DNA of 64,000 nt, taken from Ectocarpus siliculosus. Lineage: Eukaryota > Sar > Phaeophyceae > Ectocarpales > Ectocarpaceae. Location: NCBI GenBank assembly GCA_000310025.1, contig FN649728.1:3408804-3472803 (forward strand), written 5' to 3'. Position numbers and translations under genes: made by a program. Shown here piece by piece: positions 50,101 to 62,711 of this stretch (position 1 is the first letter of the stretch; every line of letters begins with the position of its first letter). The notes beneath the pieces were generated by a model. That model worked only from the letters and a program-made list of their open reading frames with translations. It ran no database searches and was not told the DNA's origin.

Positions 50101-53100
50101 AACATCGCCAGCAGCAGCACGTACTGGCAGGGCATTTGTGATGACACAGTAGGGCCGAAGGTATGAAAGGGGGAAGTGAGTAAGGGTGCCGAGCACCAGG
50201 AACATGGTCCAGGTGCTGTCGTGCGAGCATACAACTTCAGTGCCGCGCTTTGTCTCCCCGTGATGTAGCGTGTACCGCCAATGCTGGCGGCACAGGTGGT
50301 AAGAAAAAGCGTTGAACATGAGAACGATGCGCCTGCCAACCCGTACACATCTTGCGAACCCATCGTCTCTTTCTTGCCCACTCCAAAGGACTGTAGCTGT
50401 GAGGTTTCGGGTTTCCTTGATTGTTGCGTTACATCGAAACGGCCCGACACTCAACGTGTGCGTTTAACTCACCTGGACAGTTAACAAGACATTGTTGCTA
50501 GCGAATCCAGCCACATCCCCGACCTCCGCAGTGTCCGTCTCCTCCCTGTAGCTATTGAAACACGCCGTCCCCTGACCGAATCAGAGCGGGAAGGTGGTGG
50601 GTTTCGTCGTATCTTCGGGTAGGGCGATGCCTCGAGAGCGAGTTCGAGCAAAGTGGTTGCGCTTGAGCGCGAACGGGGATATGATTTGAAGGGAAAACTA
50701 TTAATATTCAATACACCGGTTGCTCTTACCTCCGAATTTACCTCGCCAGGAAAGGTAAGGCCCAAGAACGTTGCTGACACCGGCCTGTGAAAGAGACCAG
50801 GAACACAACGGAGGTTCGGAGAAAGTACGAAAACAACGCGCGATTTCTCGAGAGGTCTGATGCACTCCGACTTGTGCGATGGCATGCACGATGAACACAA
50901 TTGTCGGTCCTGGGACGGAATTTGTGTGAAACAGCGGGGAGTGCCACCTGCCGTTTGTTCAAGCAACAAGCAGAACAACAACCACAGAACCAAATACGAC
51001 GAGGATACGGCACGTTCTGGTGAGACCAGATCAATACTGAGATGTATGCAGGCCTGCTTTGTCATTGGGTATTGGGAAAACCACCTGTCTATCGCGTTCC
51101 AGACGACCGCTAGTCCTAGAGATATTGTATGGTATCAAACGGAGAAGCCGGCAACCCAATGATGTGCCCCATTGTGAGGGAGAGTTCCGGAAATCACTCA
51201 TCATTTTGACATTCTGCTCACAGGTATATCCAGGCCCAGAAGCGAGACCACCAGGTAATTCCTTTTTCCCAACAGGTGAGAGTTCTGTTGCCGTTCGTAA
51301 CGCCTGTCTTTGCAAGGAGAAACAGCACCAGGCACGCCTGGTCGTAGGCACGAGCATTTCCAACATACAAGCGTTAGGTTTGCGCCTCGCCCATGCCCAG
51401 TCCGGATGCTAAACTTGGATATGTTCCATGGAAACGCCAAAATGTCGGCTCGATACGCTCATATACAAGAAGGAAAGCGGATATTCCTGACTGCCAACAC
51501 CCCAATCATCGACGCAATCCATGGCTTCATGAACCGTGAAGCGATCTACTAATCAAACCCGCTTAAACCACCATCTACCGCCTGTGGTGCGCTTACGTCG
51601 TAGAACAGGAGTGAAGCGATCCATGCTCGATGAGACACCCGGCACGAAGTATCCGAAAGGGGAAGCATGTACTTCGCTGCCCCTGCGCTCATATTGACGG
51701 ACGCAATAACGTGCATGGCCAGAAGCCTCCGGTGGAGCGTCCTGCCGCCGGTACCGCGTATTTTCATTCGGACGGCGCAACAATGGAGAAAAGGAGATCA
51801 GTCGGGGGCATGGAGTGAATCGCTCCGAGCTAGGACGGGTTCAACGTGTGTGCGTGATACATTACCACACCAAAAAGGAGGCGCGTCCAGTCACCGCCCG
51901 ACATACAAACCAATTAGGAACTAAAGCATTTATTGGCCATGATGGCGTGAAAGATAATTGACATAGCTTCTAAAATATTCAATTCGAAACTGAGAATAAG
52001 GGCAACGAAGGTATTTTCGTCCTTGGACGGTAGGGAACATTCCTCTTGACCTTTAGGTATACCGTTATTGACTATGGCAGGTCACCTGCATCCCGCTGGA
52101 GAATTGATACACTTGCGTATGACATCTGCGGGAACGTTCACGACTGTTCATGGATGCCCGGTCATTGGTCGTGTGTCCCTTCGAGGAACACCGCTTATGG
52201 TAGAAAGAGTCATGTACCGCCTGTGCCTCAACGTTTTGCGTAATGTCATCCTCGTATTACTTATTTATGGTTTGAACGCAAACCCCAAACCATAAATGTA
52301 GATGGCTCGCGCTTGTGGTCGCCAGGAATAGGCTCACAATCAACTGTAGAACAGCATTTTGCGGGAAAAGCAAACTCGAGTCTTGTAAAATTCCGAGGCA
52401 TACGAAATGGATGCATGCATACGCATACATCTGTCGAGTATCTCTCATGATATTAAAATGGTTATGAGAACAGCCGTTCTCTCCATTTCCTTGAACAACA
52501 TGATCATGAAGTTCATTGCTCCTCCCGGTTGAACATGGCCTCCCGGAAAATGGTATGGTTGACAGTGTATTTACCGGCGTTTGCTCGTCATTATCACCAA
52601 CGAAATATTCCACCTCACGGTCTCTAGGCCTGCACTAACGGATTCGCCGAGACTTTGTCGTCGAGAAACCGCAATCACACCCAAAATCAACGAACCCTTC
52701 TTCAGCTCTTCGAAGATGAATAGCCAATGTCGAAGACAACGGAAGAGCCCCATCGTCAACGACACTTCACTAGAGCACGAGAGCGAACCTTCGAATATGT
52801 TGGAGTTGGATGAACAAGCCTACGTGAAGGGACTGTTCGCACCTGGGAGAGGGTGAGTTCGGTCATTTCGTTGGCAGATTGCGAAAGATGAACCGATGGG
52901 GTGCACGACAACAGACTCTAATTCACATGGTCACAGGGGCCTATAGCCAGGGGTTCGTCAGAGTGTGTTGTACGTTGACGAGTTTTTGTTGACGCGTGAT
53001 GTTTCTCTATATGAATAGTTCATCCAGGCGCGAAGACGCCGAAAGATATCGGATCAAACCCAAGGTTCACGTTCAGAAGCTTTTCTCGTCCACCGACCCA

Positions 53101-54655
53101 AGCGTGTTGTGGAGCACCTGTTACGCGGTTCTCTGGACAACACGTGACACCCGGTAAAACTATCTCGTACAAAGAAACGCAGTAGCTCGTCTACTTCAGT
53201 GATTTGGGCTTGTCTGCACGGTATTACATGTAGCTTCGTAGATATGCCGCTTTTCTTCGGGTGTAGCACGACCGCGTTGAACGTGGCCCTACGTCCACGC
53301 CCGGCAGGTGCAGAACGGGAAACTGGAGGGATGGGCATGGGCATACCAACCACTTGTAAAACGTGCAAATAATGCGACAACTCGTGCGCGTGCCATTTCG
53401 GGAAAGTCCGTGGTAGGTTGATGATAGGGCTTCATGAAAACCAAACTACCCAAATCGGGGCACAACTGAAGAACGCAATTCACCCTGCACTCGCATCATT
53501 GGGTCAATGGGTAATCTTGAAACGTACAGACAGCAGGTTGCGCATTCGATACTCCCTCTTTGGAGTGACAGCAATGATTAACTCAACTGACGTATATTCA
53601 CGGTCGACGAGGGGAAGGGGCGGCTGAACCCTTCTCGTAATGACAACTATACTGCTGCAGCGTTGGGCAAGCACCAGCAGGAAGGTAGGTGGGACATTGA
53701 AATACAACCATTTCTAGCAGGCGTCCCGTGTGACCTTCCACCTGTGCGACCCCCGGCTGATACATCAAGCCGATCAGTGTACCGTAGACTCTGGTGCCAG
53801 ATTGTATGGGAGAGAGCATACCCACACGTAGTCTACATGATTCTCGAACCTAAAACCTGAATGTATTGCGTGTGTCGAAGCGGCGATGACAAACTGTGAA
53901 CTTCTCGACGAGTTTTTTATCCGAAAGTTTACGTAGTAGGTAGACTATACATGCACAGTCGATATTGAAACTTGAGTGCTTTCTTTACAATTGTCGTGCT
54001 GCGGTACGAATGTAAGTGCCAGCAGCATATCTAGATGTAGGCTACAGTACTAGCAAAAGTCGTTCGCCGAACCTGTACCGTGGTTACTCTTCAAAGCTAT
54101 CATGCATACCCCAATTCTCCACAGCCCGCAACTCTGCCGCACGAAACAAGGTGCCCGAAATGGTGGCGTTGACCGTCTCGTCGATGGATTTACGAAAACG
54201 CATTAATTTTCTTTGGCATCCTGGTCGTGGTGGAGGAATCCAGGTGTGAACATCGGTGCGCGTGGCAACTTGTGCGTCTTTCTGTGCAGCTGTGATGTTA
54301 TGCAAATGGCCGAGGCTGTAGACTGTTGTCGGTCGGATTCTCCCCGTCCGTGAAAAAGCCCCTTGCCCTTGTTGTTGCAGACTGCACGTTCTGGTCGACC
54401 CCCCAACTCCTGGGTTGCAACTCCTGCTCGCAGGGTATGATGCACCAACCTTACTCTCGAACTGCCCACGCCAGTGGGTGCTGGTTGCTGTCGTGGCGAG
54501 GTTACTGACAAGGCCTGCGATGGCGACTGGGCTCCTCGTCCTGTGATCGCCTGGGAAGCTCGAGCCAGTCGCGAAGAAGGCGACACCGCGTCGGCGACCA
54601 AAACAGCACGCGCAGTGGTGAGGGCCAACCCTAGCACAAAAACTACACCCGCCAT
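47146..54655 (-). CDS. Multi-pass membrane protein family, copy B
   Basis: Minus strand, same plan as copy A. Signal-peptide-like first exon 54655-54455 (MAGVVFVLGLALTTARAVLV). Supported 3' exons: 52143-52086 (VNVPADVIRKCINSPAGC), 51741-51597, 51337-51222, 50784-50730, 50541-50473, 50123-49932, 49724-49605, 47376-47146 (stop). Exon lengths 145, 116, 55, 69, 192, 120 and 231 equal those of A. The six hydrophobic segments and TQSGGAVYRR are kept. Differences from A concentrate in the loop after FIKPM and in SSSSDTNK near the end of the 192-base exon. An intron of about 2.2 kb before the last exon contains a 1.07 kb insertion absent from A. The block near 54200-54120 (KSIDETVNATISGTL) corresponds to A, but its donor is shifted by one base, so one of the two may be mis-spliced or decayed. 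Confidence 0.72.
47950..49015. other. About 1.07 kb insertion in copy B, unidentified
   Basis: Copy A passes from TCACTTCGCTACAGGGGC to the CACAGCTAC text directly (about 30755-30780), while in B these are about 1.07 kb apart, inside an intron of the membrane-protein gene. No coding frame or clear inverted ends were found. Confidence 0.6.
49075..49300. repeat. Tandem triplication, about 80-base unit, copy B only
   Basis: Three successive units contain CATGTTCGAA/CATGCTCGAA, then GTGATTG and, in the last two, GGTGCACAAGGAC or GTGCACAAGGAC. Copy A has a single unit at about 30822-30870. Intronic. Confidence 0.75.
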
Positions 54656-55225
54656 CACCAACGTTCCTTTCCACCGTCGGCCACTATATGAAAGCCGGAT
54701 TCCACCTACCGCAGGGTGCAACTTTCGTCGCACGGGTGGATTATATGCAAATACTTGCATTGATACAATGTACAGAGCAGCTGTAACCGTCACCTTCGGC
54801 AACGAAATTCGCGCCGCATTTTTTTGTACCGTACCCAAGTTGCGTACCCCCGGAACGATTTTCAAAGCGCCAAGAAGAAGTGAACGCCAAAGTCATGCGA
54901 CATGTTTTCGAAAAGATATTGAAGAGGCGGTTGGAACGTCGCCTGTATCAACGTCTCTTTTGCCTCTGCTTTGTAGAGTATTGTAGTCGATCTTTGGAAA
55001 TCGGCGGGGTGGTATCTGGTGTCAACTTTGATCCCACTAGACTAGTCTGTAGTCTATGTAGTACACAATGGGTACGTCGCCCCCTTTTTTTGGTTCTCAT
55101 CCCTCGATCAACGTGTGGCTGTTGTCTGCTGCTGAAGTCCTTCCTGCATCTCAAACGTTTTTATTTCATGGTTTGATCAGAGAGAGCGTATTTCCACGTC
55201 GGTGCTGCGGCGCTGGAAGGTTTGT

Positions 55226-57225
55226 GCGTGCGTTGCCATGCCCGCGGGGTCTTCTTTCAGCGTTGCACACAAATGTGTGGCCTGCCCTCGCTGAGGCGGG
55301 CCGAGGCCCGCCAGCGGGCGAGCTAAGACCACGCAAAGAACACCACGGAGACACGAGCTCAAGCCTCGTAGGGAAGGTATGAAGGTAGTCCTGAATTGGA
55401 TTATAGGGGAGTTACGCGGTCGCGAGCGGAATAATATCTCTCGTCGGAGATTCCTACAAGTTCGACTGAACTTCCGCGTTTGTTGCAACCTACATAAGTT
55501 ATAGTGCCCGGTGTAAACGACATCCCACCTCAAAACACAACACAAACATCGTAGAGGACCAGCACGGTTGCCCGGGGCAAGCTGTGATACCAAAAAAGAA
55601 ACTCATGGACGTCAGTTCCGCTGGCTCGGGATTTGACTATAATTCATCATGTGAAGCACAGGGCACGAAGTCGGGTACTACTATTGTTTCCATTGCCAAC
55701 GCGTTGTTTCGCGGTTCCCAGGCGCCCAAATATTGTATGCGGTTGTTGTACACTACTAAATGTATAATGAACGAGCGCTCCAGCTGCCAACTCTGGGGTA
55801 GTTTCCCTAGTAATGCTGTTATATACGAAATTGTATCCATCCCCATTTGGGTGAATTTCCCCGCCAATTTTAGGTTCCCTACAATAATTAATGCAGAGGT
55901 TCCCTAATGCAGCGAGTGGCTGATGAATACGAAAACCTATCTGTGCGGGGCTCCCCTGCCAATTTCAGGTTGAGGTTCCCTAGTGCAGTGTTCCCCCAAC
56001 GTTGGTGGGGGTCAGGTTGCGTAATGCAGAGGTTCCCCTTGCATTATTGTTCTGGGAAAATTTGGTCCTCCCGAATAATGCAGAGGTTCCCTAATGCATT
56101 GCGCCTGTCCGTATGCACCACCCACCATCCGACATATTTTTTTGTCTGCTGTTGCTGCTACATACGTGTACATGGAGACGAACAAAAACAAATCAAATAA
56201 ATCGATGCGACAGGGTAAACAATACCATGGTGTGTTCTCACGTCGACGCTATAGATTACCCACTCAACACACGAAGATAACCTCTTGTATCATTTTTGTA
56301 TCTGGATGACTTCCTGTGCAATGAATGGCGGTGTTTTTCGGGGCCCCGGATGGCCCTTCATAGTGTGTGGTGGTGTCGTCCCGCCTCTACTCCCGAGGTT
56401 GTCTTCGCTTGCCACGAGTTTTTTTTTCCCGAAACCGGGTTTCCCTTCCACTTACAGTACTAAATGCAGCTTGCCATTCCACGCACAACATGTAAATAAA
56501 TGTGTCTATGGCATCATTTTTTGGTTACTTCATCCCCATCGCCAACTGGGATTATCGGTTAATTATCAGGGGCACGTGTTCGAGGAGTCCTGCTCGTGCC
56601 TTACCACCCGCGCCCGAAGACCGCCAAGCCCTTGTGGCGCGTGTCCGGCCTCTTACGTCGCCCCCGAAAGGAGGCAACCCACCTAGCTCCCGAACGGGAG
56701 CCTTCCATTAATTTCCCATCCCTTCCGATCACCCCTCACTTTCCGGATACTTTATTACCTTTCTACTTCACCTCTACCACCTTATGTCCCCCCGCCCACT
56801 GGGGGCGGGGGGGCTGATGCTTCACCCTAGTATATATATATGATTCACACTATTATGTATACGGGATTGTAGAAAATAATGCAGTACAGCAAAGCACAGT
56901 GAGAAACTGCCCGTTCCAGACATATACTTCAGTAAGTACATTTTAGCCAACCCCATACGAAGGGGTGTGTTGAAGTCTGTACTACCATGCATGGTATACA
57001 GCAGTGAGTGGGATAAAACAGGCTGGATGCTCTATTGGTCGTCACCCTCCGGAATCTTGACACCCACGACCCGAAGGGAGACTGTGGTACATGCTTGGAT
57101 GAGTCCGATCCGTGCATCCTCTGTGGGGGATATGCATATGAGAAGTATGGGTGTGATGGGTATGCATGCGGTTGATGTCCAAGTGCGGGGCCTCCGGGTG
57201 AGCACACGGCGGTGTACTCCCGGCA
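55226..57225. other. No gene supported; dispersed repeat and GTTCCCTAATGCA motifs
   Basis: 55245-55435 pairs with 43690-43860. From about 55890 to 56100 the phrase AATGCAGAGGTTCCCTAATG recurs in whole or part four times, resembling the subterminal repeats of small DNA transposons. A GC hairpin (CCCCCCGCCC ... GGGGGCGGGGGG) lies at about 56788-56813. No splice-consistent coding frame was found. Confidence 0.5.
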
Positions 57226-57227
57226 CT

Positions 57228-57362
57228 TGCCTGGGGGGCTCGAGTGTCCGATACCAGCTTGCCTGAGGGGCTTGCGTGTAGGATACCACTCGCCTGGCGG
57301 GCGAGCACTCCATGTCGTAGGTAGTGTGACCAGCTTGCCTGAGGGGCTTGCGTGTCGGATAG
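57228..57362. repeat. Degenerate tandem repeat, about 75-base unit
   Basis: CAGCTTGCCTGAGGGGCTTG followed by CGTGTMGGATA occurs at about 57256 and 57331, with a weaker relative at 57228 (GCCTGGGGGGCTCGAGTGTCCGATACCAG). Non-coding as far as can be seen. Confidence 0.75.
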
Positions 57363-58270
57363 AATACGTTGTCATTTACTGCATCTGTTGTTCCTGGGAT
57401 ATAACATAGTACCCAGTCTCAACACACAGACCGCTGAGGGTGGCAGTGCCACAAACAGAGACCTTGCAAAAAAAAAGTCTGGCCCTCATGATTATTATTG
57501 TGGTCGTCGTGGAACGCGTCCCCGCGAAACGGAGCCAGTCTCTGCGACTTTGAGCGTCGAACACACGCGCCACGGGCGCTGTCGAGCTCTGATGGGCATG
57601 CTCGGTAGTGTACGGACGAGCCTCCTGCGCGCCCCGAGAAGCAAGCTCGAGAAAACGATTCACTGCCGCTAGAGAAAGAAATGCCGAAGAACGGAAACAT
57701 GCTAAGGGTTTACTCGGCAATTTTACCGCCCTGAAAATACCACCATGCATGGGTGGTACTGGTTAGTCTACCGCTGTTTTCGCCTTTTTCTTGTTATACC
57801 GCCTCCGTCAAAGCCGTACCGCAAAAAAACTGCAATACCGCTTATCGCCGAAAATGTGTCAGCCTTAAAAAAACCGTTTCAGAGTAAACCCATCCTTGAA
57901 AATATCTAAATCTGATACACGGAATAATACGTGCAGGCAAGATTCCCCTCCGGGACGCGGTCTCCTGGGAATGAGGCCCGGGGGGGGATCACACGACTTA
58001 ATTCCTGCATGTGTCCCAAGTCCTTTGCCTCTTTTCGAAATAGTCTTGGGCGTACACGATAGTATAACTAGACACGTTGCCACAGAGGTTTCAACCGAGG
58101 AATACCAAATTGCCGCTCTTGTGCCGCCATAATAGATGTTCCCCTTCCTTCCAAAAACGAGCTCCCCAATTCCAAAAAACATTCACCTACATAGCCCGGG
58201 GTAGGACGTTCACTACCACTACATAATCAAATATATAATAGAATGCTAATGATAATAATACCCAACGTCG

Positions 58271-58990
58271 AGAACCACGCACACAACAACCCTCAAACCT
58301 CACGGTTTTAAGTCCAACATGAAAGCCAAGCATCAAAGTACGCGAGAGGGGATCGCCCAGGGAACCTCCCCTGTGCGTTTACCACCGCTACATATTCTAG
58401 TATACCTGGTACATGCTTAAAAAAAATATTACCAAACGTCCAGAAGCACGCGCACAACAATCCTCACGGGTTTAAGTCCAAGTTCAAAGCCAAGCATCGA
58501 TGTACGCGAGAGGGCATCGCCCAGGGAACCTCCCTTCTGCGTTTACCACCGCGACATATACCAAGACTAAAGACTATTAATTGTACTACTCAACATCCAG
58601 AATTACACGCATGCATAGCAGCCTTAACGGTATTAAGCCCAACATCAAAACCAAGCATCAAAGTACGAGAGAAGGAAACGCCCAGGGAATCCCCCCCTGC
58701 TCCCACTATATACAAGCACCAGCAGATATTACTACAAATTATACAACGTCCAGAATCACACGCATAACACCCTTTATCGGTTTAAGCCCAACATCAAAGT
58801 ACGCGAGAGGGAATCGCCCAGCGAACCCCACTACAAATAGTCTACAAGTACCAGCAGATACAAATTATATTACCTATATTTTCGAACCACGCGGACAACA
58901 ACCCTCACGGGTAAAGTCCAAGTTCAAAGCCAAGCATCAAAGTACGCGAGAGGGGATCGTCCAGGAAACCTCCCCTCCGTGCGCAGGAGG
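58271..58990. repeat. Five-copy tandem array, about 130-155-base unit
   Basis: Five units start at about 58271, 58441, 58597, 58750 and 58883. Each has, in order, CACGC.CACAACAA-like text, CACGGTTTTAAGTCCAA, AAGCCAAGCATCAAAGTACG, CGAGAGGGGATCGCCCAGG and AACCTCCC, then a linker rich in A and T. Units have diverged and unit 4 lost about 12 bases. No protein frame runs through all units. Confidence 0.85.
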
Positions 58991-59280
58991 CAATCGCCGA
59001 GCTTTTTATAGTGCGCTCCAAATATCCATGGTCTAGGAAGCGGACATGTGCTCACCGTCCCAGGTGCCAGCACCGGCGACTCGCTGCAGCGCTCATTTCG
59101 GAAAGCCGTCACAAACAACCACTGTACTCCAACCTGCACACCCGATTGTCACTAGAAGCATCGGCACAATCTCCAGGCGCGCGTTGGGGTCCTTGATCCT
59201 CCCTCCGGTATGAGCTACTATGTCCCTCTCCAGTAACTGGGCCGTTGCGCTATATCTTCAGTTACGGTCGGGCTTTCCCA

Positions 59281-62200
59281 TCACGTTATCTCGATGGGAA
59301 AATCGGCAGAATCGCCTGCTTCCTGTGGCTCGCCGCTGCCAAGCCCCGTACCATTGTCCCCTGACTGGGCCATCGGCATAGGTTGATCTCCCTTCACCGT
59401 CTGGTGTCTCTCACTGTCCACCACCGAGCTTGTCTCGGCCTTGATGGACTTCACGCAGCTGGAGAATCCAAGAGGCAAGGATATCTGTTGGGGAGGAAAC
59501 AAGAAAGGGGGAGGAGACACAACACGCACAACAGATTTGCCATCGCACGTTGGACACCCTGCGGGCGGGCTGGTGGGTGGTTCTATAGCTTGCCCGCCGA
59601 AGACGACATGTGGGAAGTCTAGGGCGCCGCAAGGTTTTCGGGCGGACGTATTTCCGACTTCAACCACGGGCAATCACCTTCACTCCACCGACTTCGACTC
59701 AGTGGGATTGCACCTACATGTGGCAGATTTGCTCAAGAAGCTTGCATGCCATCCATCGTGAACGATAGCACATGCGATGAAAAACCGAAATCATCAGTCC
59801 AGAAACGAACCCATCTTCTGCGTTTCCTAACGCACCTCAGTCAGGCAGAGGGTCACGAAAATATTTGCCGTTGGCAAAAGGTCGGCGAGTTGAGCCGCCT
59901 GCAGTAGGATTGATGTCGACGGAAGCACAAAACAGAAAACGTATGTCAGATCCATGTTGGGTATCACACGCACAACCGAGAACAACCCGCTGGTGGTATG
60001 CACCATCACTGCCTTGAACCGCCTCCACAGACAAGAGCTGCAACAAACCCGGGGTATTGGGGCTCTGGGAGAGATGATAAGCGTTGGGCAGGGCTCCGGG
60101 TGCACCCAGAGGCAAGGCGATGACCATCCATGCCGGCGATGGACCTTCTGTAGGGATTGGTTCGATGCACCACTCATTCGTGACAGTCAACTTGTCTCAC
60201 AAACAATGCGTGCTTCTTTCTGCTTGTCCAATCAAAAGCTGACCAACCTGCGACGTACGAAAACACCGGTTCTTACTCTCAAATTCCAGCTAGAGAGCCC
60301 TCGCTTCATATTCGCGCCGACTCGGCATTTGTGCTATAGCTATGTTCCCGAGTGCTAACCGGATGTCTAGCTGAGGGTGCGTTCAAACATCGCGTGCTAA
60401 CGAATCTCCACAGAGCCACATTGCCGGGCAACAAATGGCCTCAATGTCCGTGAGTGACAATTGCCATGAGCGACCAGGTCTTCACATCAAGAACCCACGG
60501 TACTGTAGGTGTTGCAGCGCTCTGCTCACCCATATGTAGCAAGAGGGCACCATGATTTCCGACGTGTGCTTCACATGACTTCGAAGCAATCAATACATCC
60601 GTACGTTCCCGACGTTGTTTCTTGTCCCAGGGTTGTATGTCCGGTATGGTTAGTTCTCGTACTACGACGCGGTTTGCTCTACGCGGGGTGATGGGGGCGC
60701 AACGTCCCAACAGTGTTAATAGCAAAGGCGGGCCTGAGTACTCGCGATATCACGCGCTGTACGTAGCTTGGCACGCACGAGGTACTGTACGACACCCGCC
60801 CCGCTCTTCCACACCTTGATGCTCCCGGGAGCAGTGGTGAGAAAGCCCAATACCACAATTACGGTTGTGACGGCGTAGGTGAAGGTGATGCCGATCGTAC
60901 ATGCAACGTTTCGCATCACCAGCCGACGGTACACCGCCCCGCCTGACTGGGTATGGCCTTGGGGGATCATCAGCGGCTTCACGAACATCGCCAGCAGTAG
61001 CACGAACTAACGCGACGAACGTGCGGCGGAACGAGGCAATACCAATCGAAACGATTTGGTGCGGTCAGTCATCGACAGGCCAGTAGGAGCCTGTGCCCCA
61101 CTATAACGCCAGAATCCACCTAAGCACGTGGGCCTACGGCAGAGATGAAGCAATGCAGCTCTGTGAATACCCATTCCTGGGCCCGACCCCCCTGCCCCGT
61201 TTCGCCATCCCCAGTGAAATGCAGTCGTTCTTGGCGGTCGCGCCAGCCTTTCGCCGACAGCAATCCGTTCAAGACCTACCATGTAACCAGGTGTTGTTCC
61301 ACCCAAGGCGACTACGTCGTCGACCTGTCAGGTCTCACCTGGATGACTAGTATCCCGTTGTTAAACACGAATCCGAGCGTGTCCGAAAACGTCACGTCCT
61401 CGTTCTCTTGTAGATCTAGAGCCAAGCAGAAATTCCCCTGGAAAAGAACGTGGGAGCATTATTCAAGCCGTAATACCGCTTTCATGTGGGAGCATCAAGT
61501 TGCGAGAAATTTTTATGGTCAGGAACAGTTGCAAGCATTTATATTACACGCTGATAGGGGCGAATGGAGTTTTCCTCAAGGGACTGGTGGAATGCGGAAG
61601 CGTGGCCCCTTTTTGTTTATATAGCAACGGCGAGACGCAGGTACGCCGCTTCACACCACACCGCAAAACCGGCCAGAGCGTGCAACAAAAGCTTGGAAAA
61701 TGATTTGGCGACACAAAACCGGGCGTTGCGCCTTCCAATCGAAGCCAGGGAGATCTCAAGCATGCTCACATCCAATACAAATTGTTGACGCAGAACGAAT
61801 TCTACACAGATGCGGCCATCGCAAGCAATCCCAACTCGTCGTTCAAGGATTGTGACTTGGCCGTTCATCTATCGCGTGGATCGTGAGCGCGTGTGTGGCG
61901 GGAGAGGGTCTGCGTGTGCGGGATGGGGCAGGCGCTTGACGCGGATTGATGGAAGTCTCGCCGCAAAAACGTTTGCTCGACACGCTTGTCGCGAGAAAAT
62001 TTTGAATACTCTTTCTCCAGATCGCGCGATCTTTGTCGAAAGCAAAAGTTTCCAGGTTAAAACATTTTGCGCCAACAAAGAGCGTACATGAGATAAACTT
62101 TTCCCGCAACCCTATGCTCCCATAAAAAGCGGTGCAACGACAAGGAGTTTTGAGTCGGCCCGAAGCGGGATTGCGAGGTGTGTATTGCGGCAATCGACGA

Positions 62201-62711
62201 CTTGACACGTACTTACCTCTGGGCTCGGCACGCTAGAAACTTGGGATGCCAAAAATAATGCACCCGTCGTCCTGCACAAAGCAAGAGCATAGAGGGAGTC
62301 GGTTCCGTTGCGAGGTGAGCCGCAGGTACTGCTATATTACTGCCAACCTGCTAGAAGGTACGCCGGGCACGCACTCTTTCGAGAAGGCCAAAGCATCAGC
62401 ACGTCCAATGCATTGATGGGGACTAGTCCGATATTGTGTCCCGACTAACCTCGAAAAATGTGAGGTCAAGGCAGCTTGAAACACGTACGCGATTAATCCG
62501 TTTTCATCAACGTACTCCGTTGGTCGTCAACCTGCTAATTTTTCGTCAACTTCAAAAACTGTTTAAATATCCGTACGTCAAATGAGAATACTCACAGCAC
62601 TACCCATCCGTAGAAGCGCGACCACCATGTAATGCATGCTTCCCATTTGGCGAGGGCTCGGTTGCCATTTGTGACACTTGTCTTCCCAAGGAGAAACAGC
62701 ACCAGGCTTGC
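59281..62711 (-). CDS. Multi-pass membrane protein family, copy C (5'-truncated?)
   Basis: Minus strand, third and most diverged family member. Exons: 62711-62596 (ASLVLFLLGKTSVTNGNRAL), 62271-62217 (TTGALFLASQVSSVPSPE), 61404-61339 (FSDTLGFVFNNGILVIQ), 61006-60815 (FVLLLAMFVKPL ... TQSGGAVYRR ... ), 59898 or further right to 59836 (LPTANIFVTLCLTE), 59484-59281 (ISLPLGFSSCVKSI ... stop). Lengths 116, 55 and 192 match A and B exactly, and phases agree. For the fifth exon the hydrophobic frame extends right to an ATG at about 59955, but the AG used in A and B is absent there. Exons equivalent to the A/B first three were not found in the 1.3 kb remaining to the right edge, so the copy is probably 5'-truncated or its start lies beyond the window. 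The C-terminal tail differs from A and B. Confidence 0.62.
61470..61886 (+). other. Coding-like plus-strand fragments inside a copy C intron
   Basis: In the intron between exons 62217 and 61404, the plus strand reads YYTLIGANGVFLKGLVECGS (frame ending at about 61703). After a frame change and stop it reads IQYKLLTQNEFYTDAAIASN and SSFKDCDLAVHLSRG (about 61765-61886). Composition is protein-like on this strand only and no counterpart exists in A or B. It may be the remains of an inserted gene or mobile element; no family is recognised. Confidence 0.4.

Larger units (their letters stand above)
45570..55225. repeat. Segmental duplication, copy B
   Basis: Partner of copy A, same orientation, about 9.7 kb. 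It lacks the 5.9 kb block of A, and has its own insertion of about 1.07 kb (47950-49015) and a local triplication at 49075-49300. Contains the membrane-protein gene 54655-47146. Confidence 0.85.

Noticed and set aside
57228-57362. tRNA-like GC-rich segments
   Set aside because: No cloverleaf with a T-loop GTTCGAATC-type box could be formed; the similarity between segments is better explained by a tandem repeat.
58271-58990. CRISPR-like array
   Set aside because: Units are long (130-155 bases), diverged, and the linkers are not uniform spacers. The setting is a eukaryotic nuclear genome, so it is a tandem repeat.
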